The notes: generated by a model not told the origin, from the sequence alone. DNA of 64,000 bases from DATLMR01 sp035634255 (GCA_035634255.1 DASQDI010000010.1:20609-84608), one strand, 5' to 3'; counted from the first letter of the stretch, positions 48,042 to 57,599 are shown. Numbers and translations: made by a program.

Positions 48042-48108
48042 AGAAAAGCGTCCATCGTCGCCACGAACGGAAGTATTTTAACATTATCGCATTACCACTG
48101 CACGACCC

Positions 48109-49962
48109 TTATGGAAGTCTCGGCGCGTGGCGTCCGCGGTACTCCTTGATCTCGATCATCGGGGGGCGCTGCTGCTCGTGCACGTCCACCTCGTCGAGGT
48201 GCAGTTGCCTCTCCTCGATCCGCAGCAGCTTCATCGTGCGCTCGATGGTGACTTCGGAGTCGAGCTTCCCCTTCTCCTTGAGGTGCTGCGCGAACACCTG
48301 AAGGATGGCGAAAGACCTCTTGCTCAGCGCCCGGAGGTCCTGCTTGCGGTGGACCACCTCCCCGAGGTCCACCTGAGCGATGGCGCTCAGCCCGAACCGC
48401 TCAAGCAGGTCGAGCAGCAGACCCACCTCCACCCCATGACCCGAATAGAAGGGCACCTGTTCGAGGGCCGACCGCCAGCCCCCATAAATCCCCGCGAGCG
48501 GCTGGACTATGCCCGACAGCTCGGGGAAGAAGAGGTTTATGAGGGGCCGCGCGAGCAGCTCCGTCACGCGCCCGCCGTCGGAGATGTCGGCCTCGCCCTC
48601 CGCCCTCTCCGAGCGTTTGTAAAAGCTCTTGACGTACTTGATCCGCGAGTCGGTCAGCAGAGGCCCCACGACCCCGTAGACGAACCGGGGGTCCGGGTTC
48701 ACGATGTCCGCGTCGACCCAGACGATGAGGTCTCCCTTGAGGAGGTAAAGGCTCTTCCACAGGGCCTCGCCCTTCCCGCGAAGGCTGCCGAGCCCCGGCA
48801 GAATCTCCTGGTGGATGTAGGGCGTAACGCCGAGCTCCGCCGCCAGCTTCCGCGTGAAGTCGGCCGAGTTGCTGTCGATCAGGACTATCTCGTCCAGGAG
48901 CGGCGCGCGGTCGATGAGGCTGCTCCTGATCGAGTGGATGATGTTGCCCACGGTCGATTCGTGGTTGAGCGTCGGCAACCCGAGGCTTATGCGCACGCCC
49001 TGCTTCTTCTTCAGCTCGATCAGGCGGGCGATGTCGGAAAACTCGCGGTAGTTGAAGCTGTTTTCGGCGAACCACTTCTCGACCCGCACAAGCACCGGCA
49101 GGTTCGAGCGGCGCACGGGGGCCAGGGGCAGGCGGAATGGCTCCTTCGTCTTCACGATGAGCGCGGTCACGTCCTTGCGCTGAAGTATCAGAGTAGCCAC
49201 TAGCCCGATGGACGAGCCGTCCGTGGCCGCGCTAGCCCCGAGTATCACGGCCTGATGCTCCCTCAGCTCGCGGAGGATGGCCGTCCCCGCGTCCCCGACG
49301 ATCTGCAACTCCGTGGTGATTTCCGGGAAAGCGTCGGAGAGCCCGGTGAATCGCTCACGCAACACCTGGCTCATCGGGTCGTCATTGCTGGACAGGACCC
49401 GGAGCAGAGTTATCTCGGCATTCGACGCTCGCGCGAGCCTCAGGGCGAGTTGCAAAGAGAGATTGGCGAACGGCCCCCCGCGCACGGGCAGCAGGATGCG
49501 CTTTATCTCCTCGGGCGCGACGGCGGGCTGGGCCACGACGACGTTGCAGGGGGGGTCAAAGAGCAAATTAGACAGATCGACCTGGAGGTATTTTTTGTCC
49601 GCCTTCCACGGGAGCAGCAGCAGGTCCCTGTCTTCCATCCGGTCCTCGATCAGAGCCTCGATGTCTTCCCACGGCTCGTAAGAGACGAAGCTGCCCGCCA
49701 GCCTGTTGATCCTCGCGTCACCGTCGGAGAGGGCCTCAAGGTCTTTGCGGAGGCCCTGGGCCAGCAAGGCCCCTTCGCTCAGCGAGCTTTCGGGCGGCAC
49801 GGGCGTCACCCCGATCAGGTTGACGCTCGAATTCCCCGAGCTCCCGGCGAGAGTAAGGGCGAGCGGCAGTATCTCCTCCGCCTGAGAGACCGTGTCTACG
49901 GGCACCAGTATGTTCAAGTCGCGAAGCGGCCTCTTGCTCTCATTGATAGCCGACTCTTCCAT
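48109..49962 (-). CDS. Universal-stress-protein domains fused to a glucosyl-3-phosphoglycerate synthase-like GT81 enzyme
   Basis: 617 residues. The first 280 residues contain two USP-like Rossmann domains (DLNILVPVDTVSQAEEILPL and KRILLPVRGGPFANLSLQLA). The rest resembles GpgS: ENSFNYREFSDIARLIELKK, the sugar-nucleotide site GVRISLGLPTLNHEST, LLDEIVLIDSNSADFT and the metal motif VWVDADIVN. GpgS makes glucosylglycerate precursors or starts methylglucose lipopolysaccharide in other bacteria, often under salt or nitrogen stress. The fusion suggests that the enzyme is regulated by nucleotide binding; this is inferred. Confidence 0.85.
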   Translation of the reverse strand: MEESAINESKRPLRDLNILVPVDTVSQAEEILPLALTLAGSSGNSSVNLIGVTPVPPESSLSEGALLAQGLRKDLEALSDGDARINRLAGSFVSYEPWEDIEALIEDRMEDRDLLLLPWKADKKYLQVDLSNLLFDPPCNVVVAQPAVAPEEIKRILLPVRGGPFANLSLQLALRLARASNAEITLLRVLSSNDDPMSQVLRERFTGLSDAFPEITTELQIVGDAGTAILRELREHQAVILGASAATDGSSIGLVATLILQRKDVTALIVKTKEPFRLPLAPVRRSNLPVLVRVEKWFAENSFNYREFSDIARLIELKKKQGVRISLGLPTLNHESTVGNIIHSIRSSLIDRAPLLDEIVLIDSNSADFTRKLAAELGVTPYIHQEILPGLGSLRGKGEALWKSLYLLKGDLIVWVDADIVNPDPRFVYGVVGPLLTDSRIKYVKSFYKRSERAEGEADISDGGRVTELLARPLINLFFPELSGIVQPLAGIYGGWRSALEQVPFYSGHGVEVGLLLDLLERFGLSAIAQVDLGEVVHRKQDLRALSKRSFAILQVFAQHLKEKGKLDSEVTIERTMKLLRIEERQLHLDEVDVHEQQRPPMIEIKEYRGRHAPRLP

Positions 49963-50109
49963 CTCTAGGTCCTGATTCCCGAATTCCCCCTGTGTTATCC
50001 GGATATTAAACCACCTGGCGGCGACTCAGCGCCAGCTACGGGGAAGCGGCGCGGCATTTGCAATCAGTAACAAGCGGGAGTAAAGGGGCCGGGTTAGGAG
50101 CCATAGCGG

Positions 50110-50901
50110 GTGAGAAGGAAGAAGAAGACCACGTGGAAACAGATAACGCCGGGGCGGGCGGCATGGATCATCGTGATCGGCGCTTGCGTGCTCGCCGGGG
50201 CGGTGCTCCTGATGAATATGGGGACGCCTCCGGGCGCGGTATACGACAGGGGGTCGCCGCAACAGCCGGCCTCGCCCGAAGCGGTTGCGCCCGCGCCCAC
50301 GCCCGAGGCGACGCCCGAAAGCCCTCCGACGCCGGAGCCGGTCGCCGAGGCCACGCCGGTCGCGCCTCCGCCGACCCTTCCCGCGCCGGGGACCGAAGAC
50401 GCCATACCCTCGAAGCCACCCGCGCCCGCGGCCCTGGAACCGGCCTCGGAAGCCGATTTCAAGTACCTACAGTCCAGAGACCTGCTGATCCCGGTGGAAG
50501 GGGTGAGCGCGGCACAGTTGCGCGACTCGTACTACGACGGGCGGTCGGAGGGGCGTACCCACGAGGCGCTCGATATAATGGCGGCCCTGGACACCCCGGT
50601 GCTCGCGACCACCGACGGGAAGGTGGCCAAACTTTTTCAGAGCGATAAGGGTGGCATTGCGCTCTACCAGCTCGATGAATCCGGCCTTTACTATTTTTAC
50701 TACGCTCACCTGTCGCGCTACGCCGATGGGGTCTACGAGGGGAAGCCGCTGAAGCGCGGGGAGATCATCGGCTACGTCGGAGACACGGGGAACGCGGGCG
50801 CGGGGAATTACCACCTGCACTTCGGCATCCAGAAACCGAAAGCTCCGGGCAAATGGAGCGGCGGGTTTCCGATCAATCCCTATCCTTTACTGAACCATTA
50901 A
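50110..50901 (+). CDS. M23 family metallopeptidase
   Basis: 263 residues: one N-terminal helix (AWIIVIGACVLAGAVLLM), a Pro/Ala/Glu-rich linker of 100 residues, and a C-terminal M23 (LytM) domain of about 125 residues. The zinc-binding motif is THEALDI (H-x3-D) and the second His is in NYHLHFGIQ. It should cut peptidoglycan cross-bridges in the periplasm. The start is a GTG at 50110. The linker has the make-up of spacers that reach across the periplasm. Confidence 0.9.
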   Translation: MRRKKKTTWKQITPGRAAWIIVIGACVLAGAVLLMNMGTPPGAVYDRGSPQQPASPEAVAPAPTPEATPESPPTPEPVAEATPVAPPPTLPAPGTEDAIPSKPPAPAALEPASEADFKYLQSRDLLIPVEGVSAAQLRDSYYDGRSEGRTHEALDIMAALDTPVLATTDGKVAKLFQSDKGGIALYQLDESGLYYFYYAHLSRYADGVYEGKPLKRGEIIGYVGDTGNAGAGNYHLHFGIQKPKAPGKWSGGFPINPYPLLNH

Positions 50902-50963
50902 CGTTGAGCGAATTTCGGTGAAAACCCGCGGGGGCGAGGCGCCTCGCCCCCGCGGGTCGGCGT

Positions 50964-52388
50964 CTACGGCCTTTTCCTGCCGGCGGGTTGGGAACCCGCA
51001 GCGGGCTCGGGCTTCGAGCCCCCCATGTCGAGGTTGACGGGCGCGGGGTAGCCTTTCCCTTGCAGGGCGGCTATCTCTATCACGGCCTCTTTCCGCCCCT
51101 TGATAGTTCGGGTGATGTTACGGCCGTCGCCGTTCCTGTTCGAATTCGAATTAAGGTTCGCGTTCGAATTCGTGTTCGAGTTTGAGTTGGCGTTGGGGGC
51201 CGTCGAGTCCAGATTGCCGCGCGCGTCCCGCGACATCTCTCGCAACGCCTCCATCACCTGCGCGCGCTCGCCTTCGTTCAACTGATCGAGCGAGACGCCG
51301 TGTGCCGAGAGCACGGCGCGCAGGTTCTCTTCCGTGTTCGTGTTGCGGTCGTACACGTCCCTGTAGATGTAGAGCTTGCCGTCGACGACGCTGATGGTCT
51401 CGTAGCGGAGCTCGACCGGGACCGGCGTCTGCAGCTTCACGTTCTGGGTCTCGGTCTTGTTCTTCTCGTACTTCGCCACATCGGCGCCGGAGATTTGGGT
51501 CCCGCCCAGTCGCCCGAGCAGCTGCGAAAAATCCTTGACCTGAGCATTGGTCAGCCCGACGCAGCCGTGCGACGCGAAGGTGCCGATCCTCGAAGAAGAT
51601 TTGCCGCCGTGGATCAGAGAGGGCAGGCCTATGGGAATCTTGATCGGCCCGAGCGGGTTCAGCTTATCGCCCGCCTTCACCGTCTCTCCGACTTTGACCT
51701 TGCTGCCCGGAGCCTCGACCCAGGGCTCGTCGGGAGGGGTCCATGTCGGATTGAAGATGATCGTGTCGGCCCTTCTCAGGCCCACGGGTAATGGGAATTC
51801 GGGGTAGCCGATCCCGACGCGGTAGGTCTTCACGAGCTTGCCGCCTTCGAACACGTCCATCCTGAAGGCGGGCGCGTTCACGACTACGCGGGTGTCGGAC
51901 GGCACAGCGCCCGGCGCGGTCGCCGTGGCCGTCGCGCCGCCGGAGGTGTTCCACCTCTCGTTCACCAGGGCGGCCAGCTGGCCCGCTTTGTCCTTGCCTA
52001 TGGCCGATTCTATCTGCTCCATCGCGCGGGCGCGGGCCGCGGACGTAGTCCCCTCGTACTCGCCCTCGCCTTCGACCTCGCGCAGCTGCGCGGTCTGTTC
52101 TCGCGCGATCTTCTTGAGGTTGTTCACCTGCTCGTCCGACAGTTGCAGCCGCGATTTAACGTCCGCCGCGAAGCTCTCGTCGGTGAACATCGCGTCGAGC
52201 AGGGGCAGGGTCATGGCCTGATTCCGCGCGTCGGCGCCGGCGCTCGTGCCGTTCTGCGGCGTGGGTGCGGTGTTCGAGTTGACGTTGGTGTTGGTGTTGG
52301 TGTTAGTCGCCGGGGCCGTGCAGGCCGCGCCGGTCAACGTCAGAGCAATAATAAAGAACGTGAATGCGGTATTAAGATTTTTCCTCAT
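50964..52388 (-). CDS. L,D-transpeptidase lipoprotein (YkuD domain)
   Basis: 474 residues. The lipobox LTGAAC follows a signal peptide, so it is a lipoprotein. An Asn/Thr-rich stretch (TNTNTNTNVNSN) follows, then a helical region, then a YkuD domain (about 165-305) with the catalytic motif IHGGKSSSRIGTFASHGCVG; the active-site Cys is in SHGC. The tail has a second Asn/Ser-rich tract (NSNSNTNSNANLNSNSN). It forms 3-3 cross-links or attaches proteins to peptidoglycan. The tracts are likely encoded by unstable short tandem codons. Confidence 0.9.
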   Translation of the reverse strand: MRKNLNTAFTFFIIALTLTGAACTAPATNTNTNTNVNSNTAPTPQNGTSAGADARNQAMTLPLLDAMFTDESFAADVKSRLQLSDEQVNNLKKIAREQTAQLREVEGEGEYEGTTSAARARAMEQIESAIGKDKAGQLAALVNERWNTSGGATATATAPGAVPSDTRVVVNAPAFRMDVFEGGKLVKTYRVGIGYPEFPLPVGLRRADTIIFNPTWTPPDEPWVEAPGSKVKVGETVKAGDKLNPLGPIKIPIGLPSLIHGGKSSSRIGTFASHGCVGLTNAQVKDFSQLLGRLGGTQISGADVAKYEKNKTETQNVKLQTPVPVELRYETISVVDGKLYIYRDVYDRNTNTEENLRAVLSAHGVSLDQLNEGERAQVMEALREMSRDARGNLDSTAPNANSNSNTNSNANLNSNSNRNGDGRNITRTIKGRKEAVIEIAALQGKGYPAPVNLDMGGSKPEPAAGSQPAGRKRP

Positions 52389-52562
52389 CTTGCTTTCTAT
52401 GGTCTGTCCTCCTTCAGGATAATTCGTGTTAAAGATTGCAAGCCAGGGGCCATTTCTTTTAACGATTATGAAGAATTAAAGCGAATGGGGCCGGACGGGT
52501 TCGATACACGCCCGTATCGCAAGAGGACGATTCGGATTGCCTGAGGATTCATCCAAGGGGTG

Positions 52563-52588
52563 AAAAAGGCCGGCTCTTTTCACCGGCC
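52563..52588 (-). terminator. Rho-independent terminator downstream of def
   Basis: On the reverse strand GGCCGG pairs with CCGGCC (52568-52573 and 52583-52588) across a 9-base loop and is followed by five T's. It lies about 30 bases past the def stop. A C plus five T's on the other side makes it partly bidirectional, though no + strand gene runs into it. Confidence 0.8.
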
Positions 52589-52618
52589 CTTTTTGGTATT
52601 CGAGGGTTGGATACGTCT

Positions 52619-53128
52619 CTACCAATCCCCCTGTTTGATGCGCTTCCTGATCTTACGTTTGGTCAGGTCGCGCTTTAGGGGGGTCAGGTACTCTATGAAA
52701 AGCTCGCCGTCGAGGTGGTCCGTTTCGTGGGAGACGCAGCGGGCTTCGAGGTCCATCACGTCGAGGGTGAAAGGCTTGCCGTTAATGTCCTGCGCGCGGA
52801 CGACGACCCTCTGCGGGCGCGTGACCTGAAAGAAGATGCCGGGGAAACTGAGGCACCCTTCGTCGCCGACCTGCTGCCCCTCTTCCGTCTCGATCACCGG
52901 GTTTATAAGGGCCACTTTCTGTCTCCTGCTCCTGCCGCCGCCGCAGTCCATCACGAACAGGCGCTTGAGCACCCCGACCTGCGGCGCGGCGAGCCCGACG
53001 CCCGGCGCTCCGTACATAGTCTCGAACATGTCGTCCACAAGTTTAATCAGCTTCTCGTCGAATTCGGTGATCTCCTCGGCTCGCTTGGTGAGAACCGGGT
53101 CTCCGTATTTAACAACAGGTAAAATCAT
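52619..53128 (-). CDS. def: Peptide deformylase
   Basis: A 169-residue metalloenzyme that removes the formyl group from nascent proteins. All three signatures are present: [18 protein letters not shown] and HETDHLDG (metal-binding His-Glu-x2-His). Its ATG overlaps the stop of the membrane-protein gene before it by four bases (ATGA), so the two are co-translated. A terminator follows. Confidence 0.97.
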   Translation of the reverse strand: MILPVVKYGDPVLTKRAEEITEFDEKLIKLVDDMFETMYGAPGVGLAAPQVGVLKRLFVMDCGGGRSRRQKVALINPVIETEEGQQVGDEGCLSFPGIFFQVTRPQRVVVRAQDINGKPFTLDVMDLEARCVSHETDHLDGELFIEYLTPLKRDLTKRKIRKRIKQGDW

Positions 53129-53466
53129 CTCTCTATCTCAAACTCCTTCTGTCTCGCTTCGAGCTGTCGGCGCTCGGCCATCTTCTCCCCGAGCAAATGA
53201 TTAAGGACCGCCGTTCTCACCCTGAACCCCGTCACTTCGCGCCAGGCTATGAGCGCCAGCCCGGCCAGTATTATACCAGCCCCGATGAAGGTGTGCGTGG
53301 CATGGCCTATTGCAAAACCTATGAAGATTATAGTGACCAGCAGCACGTAGTAGAGAATCCCGTGGGTCCGGGTCGCGCTGATCGAGCGCCTCAGCTCGTC
53401 GACCTCGCGGTCGAGTTCGTCGAGTCTCTTCGTCAGCACCTGCCGGTCGCGTCCGATGGCATTCAT
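53125..53466 (-). CDS. Small membrane protein of unknown function upstream of def
   Basis: 113 residues: a coiled-coil-like N-terminus ([18 protein letters not shown]), two membrane helices ([19 protein letters not shown] and [16 protein letters not shown]) and a charged C-terminal helix. I recognise no family. It overlaps def by four bases and lies 39 bases after aroC, so it is probably in one operon aroC, this gene, def. Confidence 0.65.
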   Translation of the reverse strand: MNAIGRDRQVLTKRLDELDREVDELRRSISATRTHGILYYVLLVTIIFIGFAIGHATHTFIGAGIILAGLALIAWREVTGFRVRTAVLNHLLGEKMAERRQLEARQKEFEIER

Positions 53467-53505
53467 GCACTCTGCTCCGAGTAATTATCAACGGCTCGAT
53501 AACGA

Positions 53506-54681
53506 TTAATACTGTCTGACCTGGTTCGCGTAACCCTCGATGTTCCGCTTCATCTCCGCGAGGCTGTCGCCGCCGAACTTCTCCCTGACCGCGTCCGCGA
53601 GCACGATTGCCAGCATCGCCTCGCCTATCACGCCCGCCGCCGGGACCGCCACTATGTCGGACCGCTCGAAGGCGGCGGCCGATTCCTCTTTAGTTATCAC
53701 GTCGACGCTCGCCAGAGGTCTGCGCAGGGTGGAGATTGGTTTCAGATGCCCGCGCACCCGAATCTCTTCCCCGTTCGTGATACCGCCCTCGATGCCTCCG
53801 GCGCGGTTCGTGGGCCGCGTAAACTCAAACCCTGTGTGATTATACCCGATTTCATCGTGTATCCGCGAGCCTGTGACCCGGCTCACTCTGACGCCCGCCC
53901 CGACCTCGACGGCCTTCACGGCGGGGATGGACATGATGGCCTGCGCGAGCCGCCCGTCGAGCTTCTGGTCCCAGTGCGTGTGCGAGCCGAGCCCGACGAT
54001 CACCCCGCGCGCGACCACTTCGAATATGCCCCCGAGGGTGTCTTTGGCCTCTTTGGTCGAATCTATCAACGCGACCATCCTCGCCTCCGCCTCCGCGTCC
54101 ACGCACCTCAGCGGGGAGTCTTCGGGGATCGAGGTGATCTGCTCCCATGAAGCCTCCACGGGCTCGTCGGGCACCCCCCCGATCATGGCGGTGTGGCTCG
54201 CGAGCTCGACGCCCGCCTCTTCGAGCAGCAGGCGGGCGAAGGCCCCGGCGGCGACGCGCGCGGCGGTCTCGCGGGCGCTCGCGCGTTCGAGGATGTCGCG
54301 GAGGTCGTGCGTGTCGTACTTGATGCCGCCCGCAAGGTCCGTGTGGCCGGGCCTCGGGCGCGTCACCCTGCGCGCGCGCTTCTCTTCGGGGAAGTCGCGC
54401 GGCTCGTCCGACATCACGTCCCGCCAGTTTTCGTAATCGCGGTTGCGAATGATGACGGAGACGGGCGAGCCCAGAGTCTTACCGTGGCGCACCCCCGAGA
54501 TGATCTCGACCTCATCGCTCTCGATCTTCATGCGCCCGCCGCGGCCGTAGCCCTGCTGCCGCCGCCGGAGTTGATGATTGATCCGCCCGACATCGACCCC
54601 GAGGCCCGAGGGCAAGCCTTCGATCACCGCGACCAGCCCCTTCCCGTGAGATTCGCCTGCCGTGACAAAATTAAATCGCAT
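53506..54681 (-). CDS. aroC: Chorismate synthase
   Basis: A 391-residue enzyme that makes chorismate from EPSP. It opens with MRFNFVTAGESHGKGLVAV, the chorismate synthase signature, and has RRRQQGYGRGGRM, GRDYENW-type RDYENWRD, and RPGHTDLAGGIKYD. Reduced FMN is needed. It is upstream of the small membrane protein and def. The preceding gap of 66 bases separates it from the SRPBCC gene. Confidence 0.96.
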   Translation of the reverse strand: MRFNFVTAGESHGKGLVAVIEGLPSGLGVDVGRINHQLRRRQQGYGRGGRMKIESDEVEIISGVRHGKTLGSPVSVIIRNRDYENWRDVMSDEPRDFPEEKRARRVTRPRPGHTDLAGGIKYDTHDLRDILERASARETAARVAAGAFARLLLEEAGVELASHTAMIGGVPDEPVEASWEQITSIPEDSPLRCVDAEAEARMVALIDSTKEAKDTLGGIFEVVARGVIVGLGSHTHWDQKLDGRLAQAIMSIPAVKAVEVGAGVRVSRVTGSRIHDEIGYNHTGFEFTRPTNRAGGIEGGITNGEEIRVRGHLKPISTLRRPLASVDVITKEESAAAFERSDIVAVPAAGVIGEAMLAIVLADAVREKFGGDSLAEMKRNIEGYANQVRQY

Positions 54682-54747
54682 ATGTCACGCGATTCTATAC
54701 CGCGACCTTTACGTTCTCAAGATGCCGGGCCGAAATTGCGGATCGGA

Positions 54748-55236
54748 TCAATGCCCGGCCCGCTGTGCGCGCAACAGGCTGCCCGTGAGCAGGAAGTGGT
54801 TCATCGACTTCTCCCACCACTCCATGCGGCCGTTGAAGGCCTCCTCCGTGTACGCTTCGATGAAGCTGTCGCCGGCCGGCCCGAGGGAGGTGAAGGTGTA
54901 GGCGATGTGTGTCTTCGTCGAGCGGGCCCCCGATTCTTCGAGCCGGATGTGCAGGCGGCCCACTCTGGAGCCGGGCGTGACCATGACGAACTCGATCTCC
55001 GCGTTCTCTTCGTCGCGCTTGGTTATGGTCCATACGGTTTCGCTCCCGTCCGGGTTCTGCGTCTTGAAGAGGCAGCCGGGCTCGCCCAGCCCGGAGTCGG
55101 AGTAGATCATCGTGCAATCCCACCCCTCCAGCCACTCGCGCTCGCGCACGGGGTCGAGCAGGGGGAATATTTCGGATGGGGTGGCCGAGATGTTCTGCGT
55201 GTAGCGGCGCGTGATTCTCCTGGCATTCGATGACAT
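54748..55236 (-). CDS. SRPBCC family protein (START/Bet v1-like)
   Basis: 162 residues with the helix-grip fold pattern: ITRRYTQNISATPSEIFPLL at the start, a tight turn at LDPVREREWLEGW, several strands and the terminal helix (GRMEWWEKSMNHFLLTGSLL). These domains bind hydrophobic ligands; the ligand is unknown. The ATG at 55236 is preferred because AAAGGAAG lies five bases upstream; the frame extends further to 55332 through a hairpin. Its leader carries a terminator-like structure. Confidence 0.78.
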   Translation of the reverse strand: MSSNARRITRRYTQNISATPSEIFPLLDPVREREWLEGWDCTMIYSDSGLGEPGCLFKTQNPDGSETVWTITKRDEENAEIEFVMVTPGSRVGRLHIRLEESGARSTKTHIAYTFTSLGPAGDSFIEAYTEEAFNGRMEWWEKSMNHFLLTGSLLRAQRAGH

Positions 55237-55272
55237 AAGCTTCCTTTCATGAAATGGGTGACAGTTTTCTCC

Positions 55273-55319
55273 AAAAAAGAATAACCGCCTGGGTGACCTG
55301 ATCACCCAGGCGGTTATTC
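55273..55319 (-). terminator. 18-bp hairpin with T-run in the leader of the SRPBCC gene
   Basis: On the reverse strand the arms (55302-55319 and 55279-55296) are perfect 18-bp complements with a 5-base loop and are followed by six T's (55278-55273). It lies upstream of the SRPBCC start and no reverse-strand gene feeds into it, so it is a candidate attenuator, not an ordinary terminator. Confidence 0.75.
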
Positions 55320-55383
55320 CGCGAGCCATCAATATAGCACCGGCCCGCCCGGTCCATCAATCATTTTTTGAGGCGATAGAGAG

Positions 55384-55412
55384 TTGTCAACTACGGGCGG
55401 TTCTACTAGAAT
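55384..55412 (+). promoter_or_regulatory. Sigma-70 promoter of the SurA/PpiD-type gene
   Basis: TTGTCA at 55384-55389, a 17-base spacer and TAGAAT at 55407-55412, giving a start point near 55419 and a leader of about 70 bases. Confidence 0.75.
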
Positions 55413-55490
55413 TCTTTTTTCCTTAAAACCAGATTTTCTCTCCTGGACTCCTTAGGTTTGGGGCATGAATTCGGAGGCGATAAGAAAGAT

Positions 55491-57599
55491 ATGCTTAAGT
55501 TCCTGAGCAAACGCAAACGTTCGAGCAAAGTAATCCTGATGGTTTTCGTCATCGTGCTGGCCCTGGGCCTGATCGTGGTCTTCACGCCGGGGCCGGCGGG
55601 ACTCAGAGGCGCGGCGAGCGACGATTCGTCGGTCGCCGAAGTCGGGGATCAGCGCGTCACCGTCAGAGACCTTCGCAACGCCCTGTCGGCCTACGGCCAG
55701 CAGATAGCCGCCGGGCAGGGCTCGATGCGGATGGAAGACCCGGCGACGACCTACGCCCTGTACGGCCCGCAGGTGATCGACGGCCTCATCCGCCGCAAGG
55801 TGATCGTCCACGAGGCCGAGCGCCTGGGCCTCGGGGCTACCGACCAGGAGGTGCAGGACTGGCTCAGGCAGAGGTTCAACCCGTGGCCCGGCCCCGAAGG
55901 CTACCGCCGCCAGCTCGCGCAGTCCAACATCACCCCCCTCCAGTTCGAGAACAGCGTCCGCGAGCTGATCGCCGAAGAGAAGCTCCGCAGCTACGTGACC
56001 GCCGGAGTTCAGGTGTCGCCCGCGGAGGTCGAGGAGGACTACCGCCGCAATAACACCAACTACACCGTGCGGTGGGTCGAGGTCAGCCCCGACAGGCTCC
56101 GCGGCAAAGTCGCCGTGAACGACGCCGACCTGCGCGCCTTCTACGAGAGCAACAAGGGCGAGTTCAGGATCAACACGGAGCAGCGCCGCGCCCGGTACCT
56201 CTTCATCGATCAAACAAAAGCGGGCGCGAATCTTCAGGTGCCCGACGACGAACTGCGGCAGAGCTTCGACCCCGAGCGCGGGGTGCAGGAGGTCCGCGTC
56301 AGCCAGATCGTCCTCAACATCCCCAAGGAGGAGATAAGCCCGACGACCGGCACCATAGACAGCAAATCCGATAAGGTCACGGCCGAGGACGGCATCCGGC
56401 AGAAGGCCCTCGGGATTCTCGCGCGCGCTCAGGGCGCCGAGGGCAAGCCCGCCGAAGACTTCGCGCAGCTCGCGCGCGAGGTCAGCGACGACCCGAAGAG
56501 CAAGGCCGCGGGGGGAGACATCGGGTGGGTCAATCGGAAAGACCAGCGCGAGACCGACGACCCTCTGAACCGCGTCTTCCTCATGCAGAAGGATGAGATA
56601 AGCCAGCCGATCCTGAAGGGCGACAAGTTCTACATCCTCAAGGTGACGGAGCGCAAGACGCCGAGCTTCGAAGAGGCGCGCGACCAGTTGCTCAAAGAGG
56701 CGCGCGTGACGCGCGGCTACACGCGCGCGGTCGAGATCGCTCAGGAGGCCGAGCAGAAGCTCAAAGAGTCGAAGAACATAGACGCCGTCGCCTCCGAAAT
56801 AAACAGCAGGCACGGGCAGGGGGTGGCGACGGTCAAGGAGACGCCCTTCTTCGTCGAAGGCGACAACATGCCGGAGCTGGGAGTGGCGACCGAGTTTCAG
56901 GCGGCGATCTTCCAGCTCCAGAATCCGGGCGATGTCGCCGAGCGGCTGAACGTTACCAACGGCCTCGCCGTGGCTCAGTACTCCGAGAAGCGCGACCCGC
57001 ACGACCCGCCCTTCGAGGAAGTGAAGGCGGCCGTGGAAGACAGGTACCGCACGGCGAAGGCGAAGGACCTCGTTCTTGAGCAGGCGCGGCAACTCGCCAA
57101 GGCCCAGTCGCCCGACGCACTCAAATCGGCGGCCGACTCCATGGGGCTCAAGACCGAAGAGCGCGCCAGTCTCACCGGCATCGACACGATAGGCGTGCTA
57201 GTCAGCGAGCCGAGCCGCGAGCGCATCTACAAGCTCAACCCCGGCCAGGTCACCAGCGAGCCGATCAAGGCCGATACCAGCGACATCTACGTCGTCGCGT
57301 CTCTGGTGAGCCGCAAGGACCCAGACATGGGCGAGCAGTTCCAGAAGGAGCGCAAGCCCCTCGAGGAGCGTCTGCTGGAAGGCAAGCGGGGCAACTTCTT
57401 CTCGACCTACATCGCCTCGAGGCAGAAAGCGCTTAAGGACGAGAACGAGATCAAGGTCTACGAGGACGTGATCGACTCCGCCATCGCGAGCACCCCGACC
57501 GTCCCAGGCCAGACGCGGCCCACGACCCCCGCGCGCACCACTCCGCGCAGGACGCCTCAGGGGGCCATGCCGCCTCAGCCGGCCACTCCGGGGCAGTAG
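55491..57599 (+). CDS. SurA/PpiD-type peptidyl-prolyl isomerase
   Basis: About 702 residues: a basic cytoplasmic end, one membrane helix (VILMVFVIVLALGLIVVF), a SurA_N-like chaperone part (about 55-180), then a parvulin PpiC domain (VRVSQIVLNIPKEEIS, KPAEDFAQLAREVSDDP, GGDIGWV) and a long C-terminal helical part with a Pro/Thr-rich tail (TPTVPGQTRPTTPARTTPRR). It should be an inner-membrane-anchored foldase for outer-membrane proteins. The ATG at 55491 has GGAGG 13 bases upstream; a TTG at 55458 adds 11 residues. Its TAG stop coincides with the end of repeat copy B. Confidence 0.85.
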   Translation: MLKFLSKRKRSSKVILMVFVIVLALGLIVVFTPGPAGLRGAASDDSSVAEVGDQRVTVRDLRNALSAYGQQIAAGQGSMRMEDPATTYALYGPQVIDGLIRRKVIVHEAERLGLGATDQEVQDWLRQRFNPWPGPEGYRRQLAQSNITPLQFENSVRELIAEEKLRSYVTAGVQVSPAEVEEDYRRNNTNYTVRWVEVSPDRLRGKVAVNDADLRAFYESNKGEFRINTEQRRARYLFIDQTKAGANLQVPDDELRQSFDPERGVQEVRVSQIVLNIPKEEISPTTGTIDSKSDKVTAEDGIRQKALGILARAQGAEGKPAEDFAQLAREVSDDPKSKAAGGDIGWVNRKDQRETDDPLNRVFLMQKDEISQPILKGDKFYILKVTERKTPSFEEARDQLLKEARVTRGYTRAVEIAQEAEQKLKESKNIDAVASEINSRHGQGVATVKETPFFVEGDNMPELGVATEFQAAIFQLQNPGDVAERLNVTNGLAVAQYSEKRDPHDPPFEEVKAAVEDRYRTAKAKDLVLEQARQLAKAQSPDALKSAADSMGLKTEERASLTGIDTIGVLVSEPSRERIYKLNPGQVTSEPIKADTSDIYVVASLVSRKDPDMGEQFQKERKPLEERLLEGKRGNFFSTYIASRQKALKDENEIKVYEDVIDSAIASTPTVPGQTRPTTPARTTPRRTPQGAMPPQPATPGQ

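Noticed and set aside
55452..57092. A 546-codon open frame antisense to the SurA/PpiD-type gene
   Set aside because: Leu/Arg/Asp-rich composition typical of complement readings, no recognisable domain.
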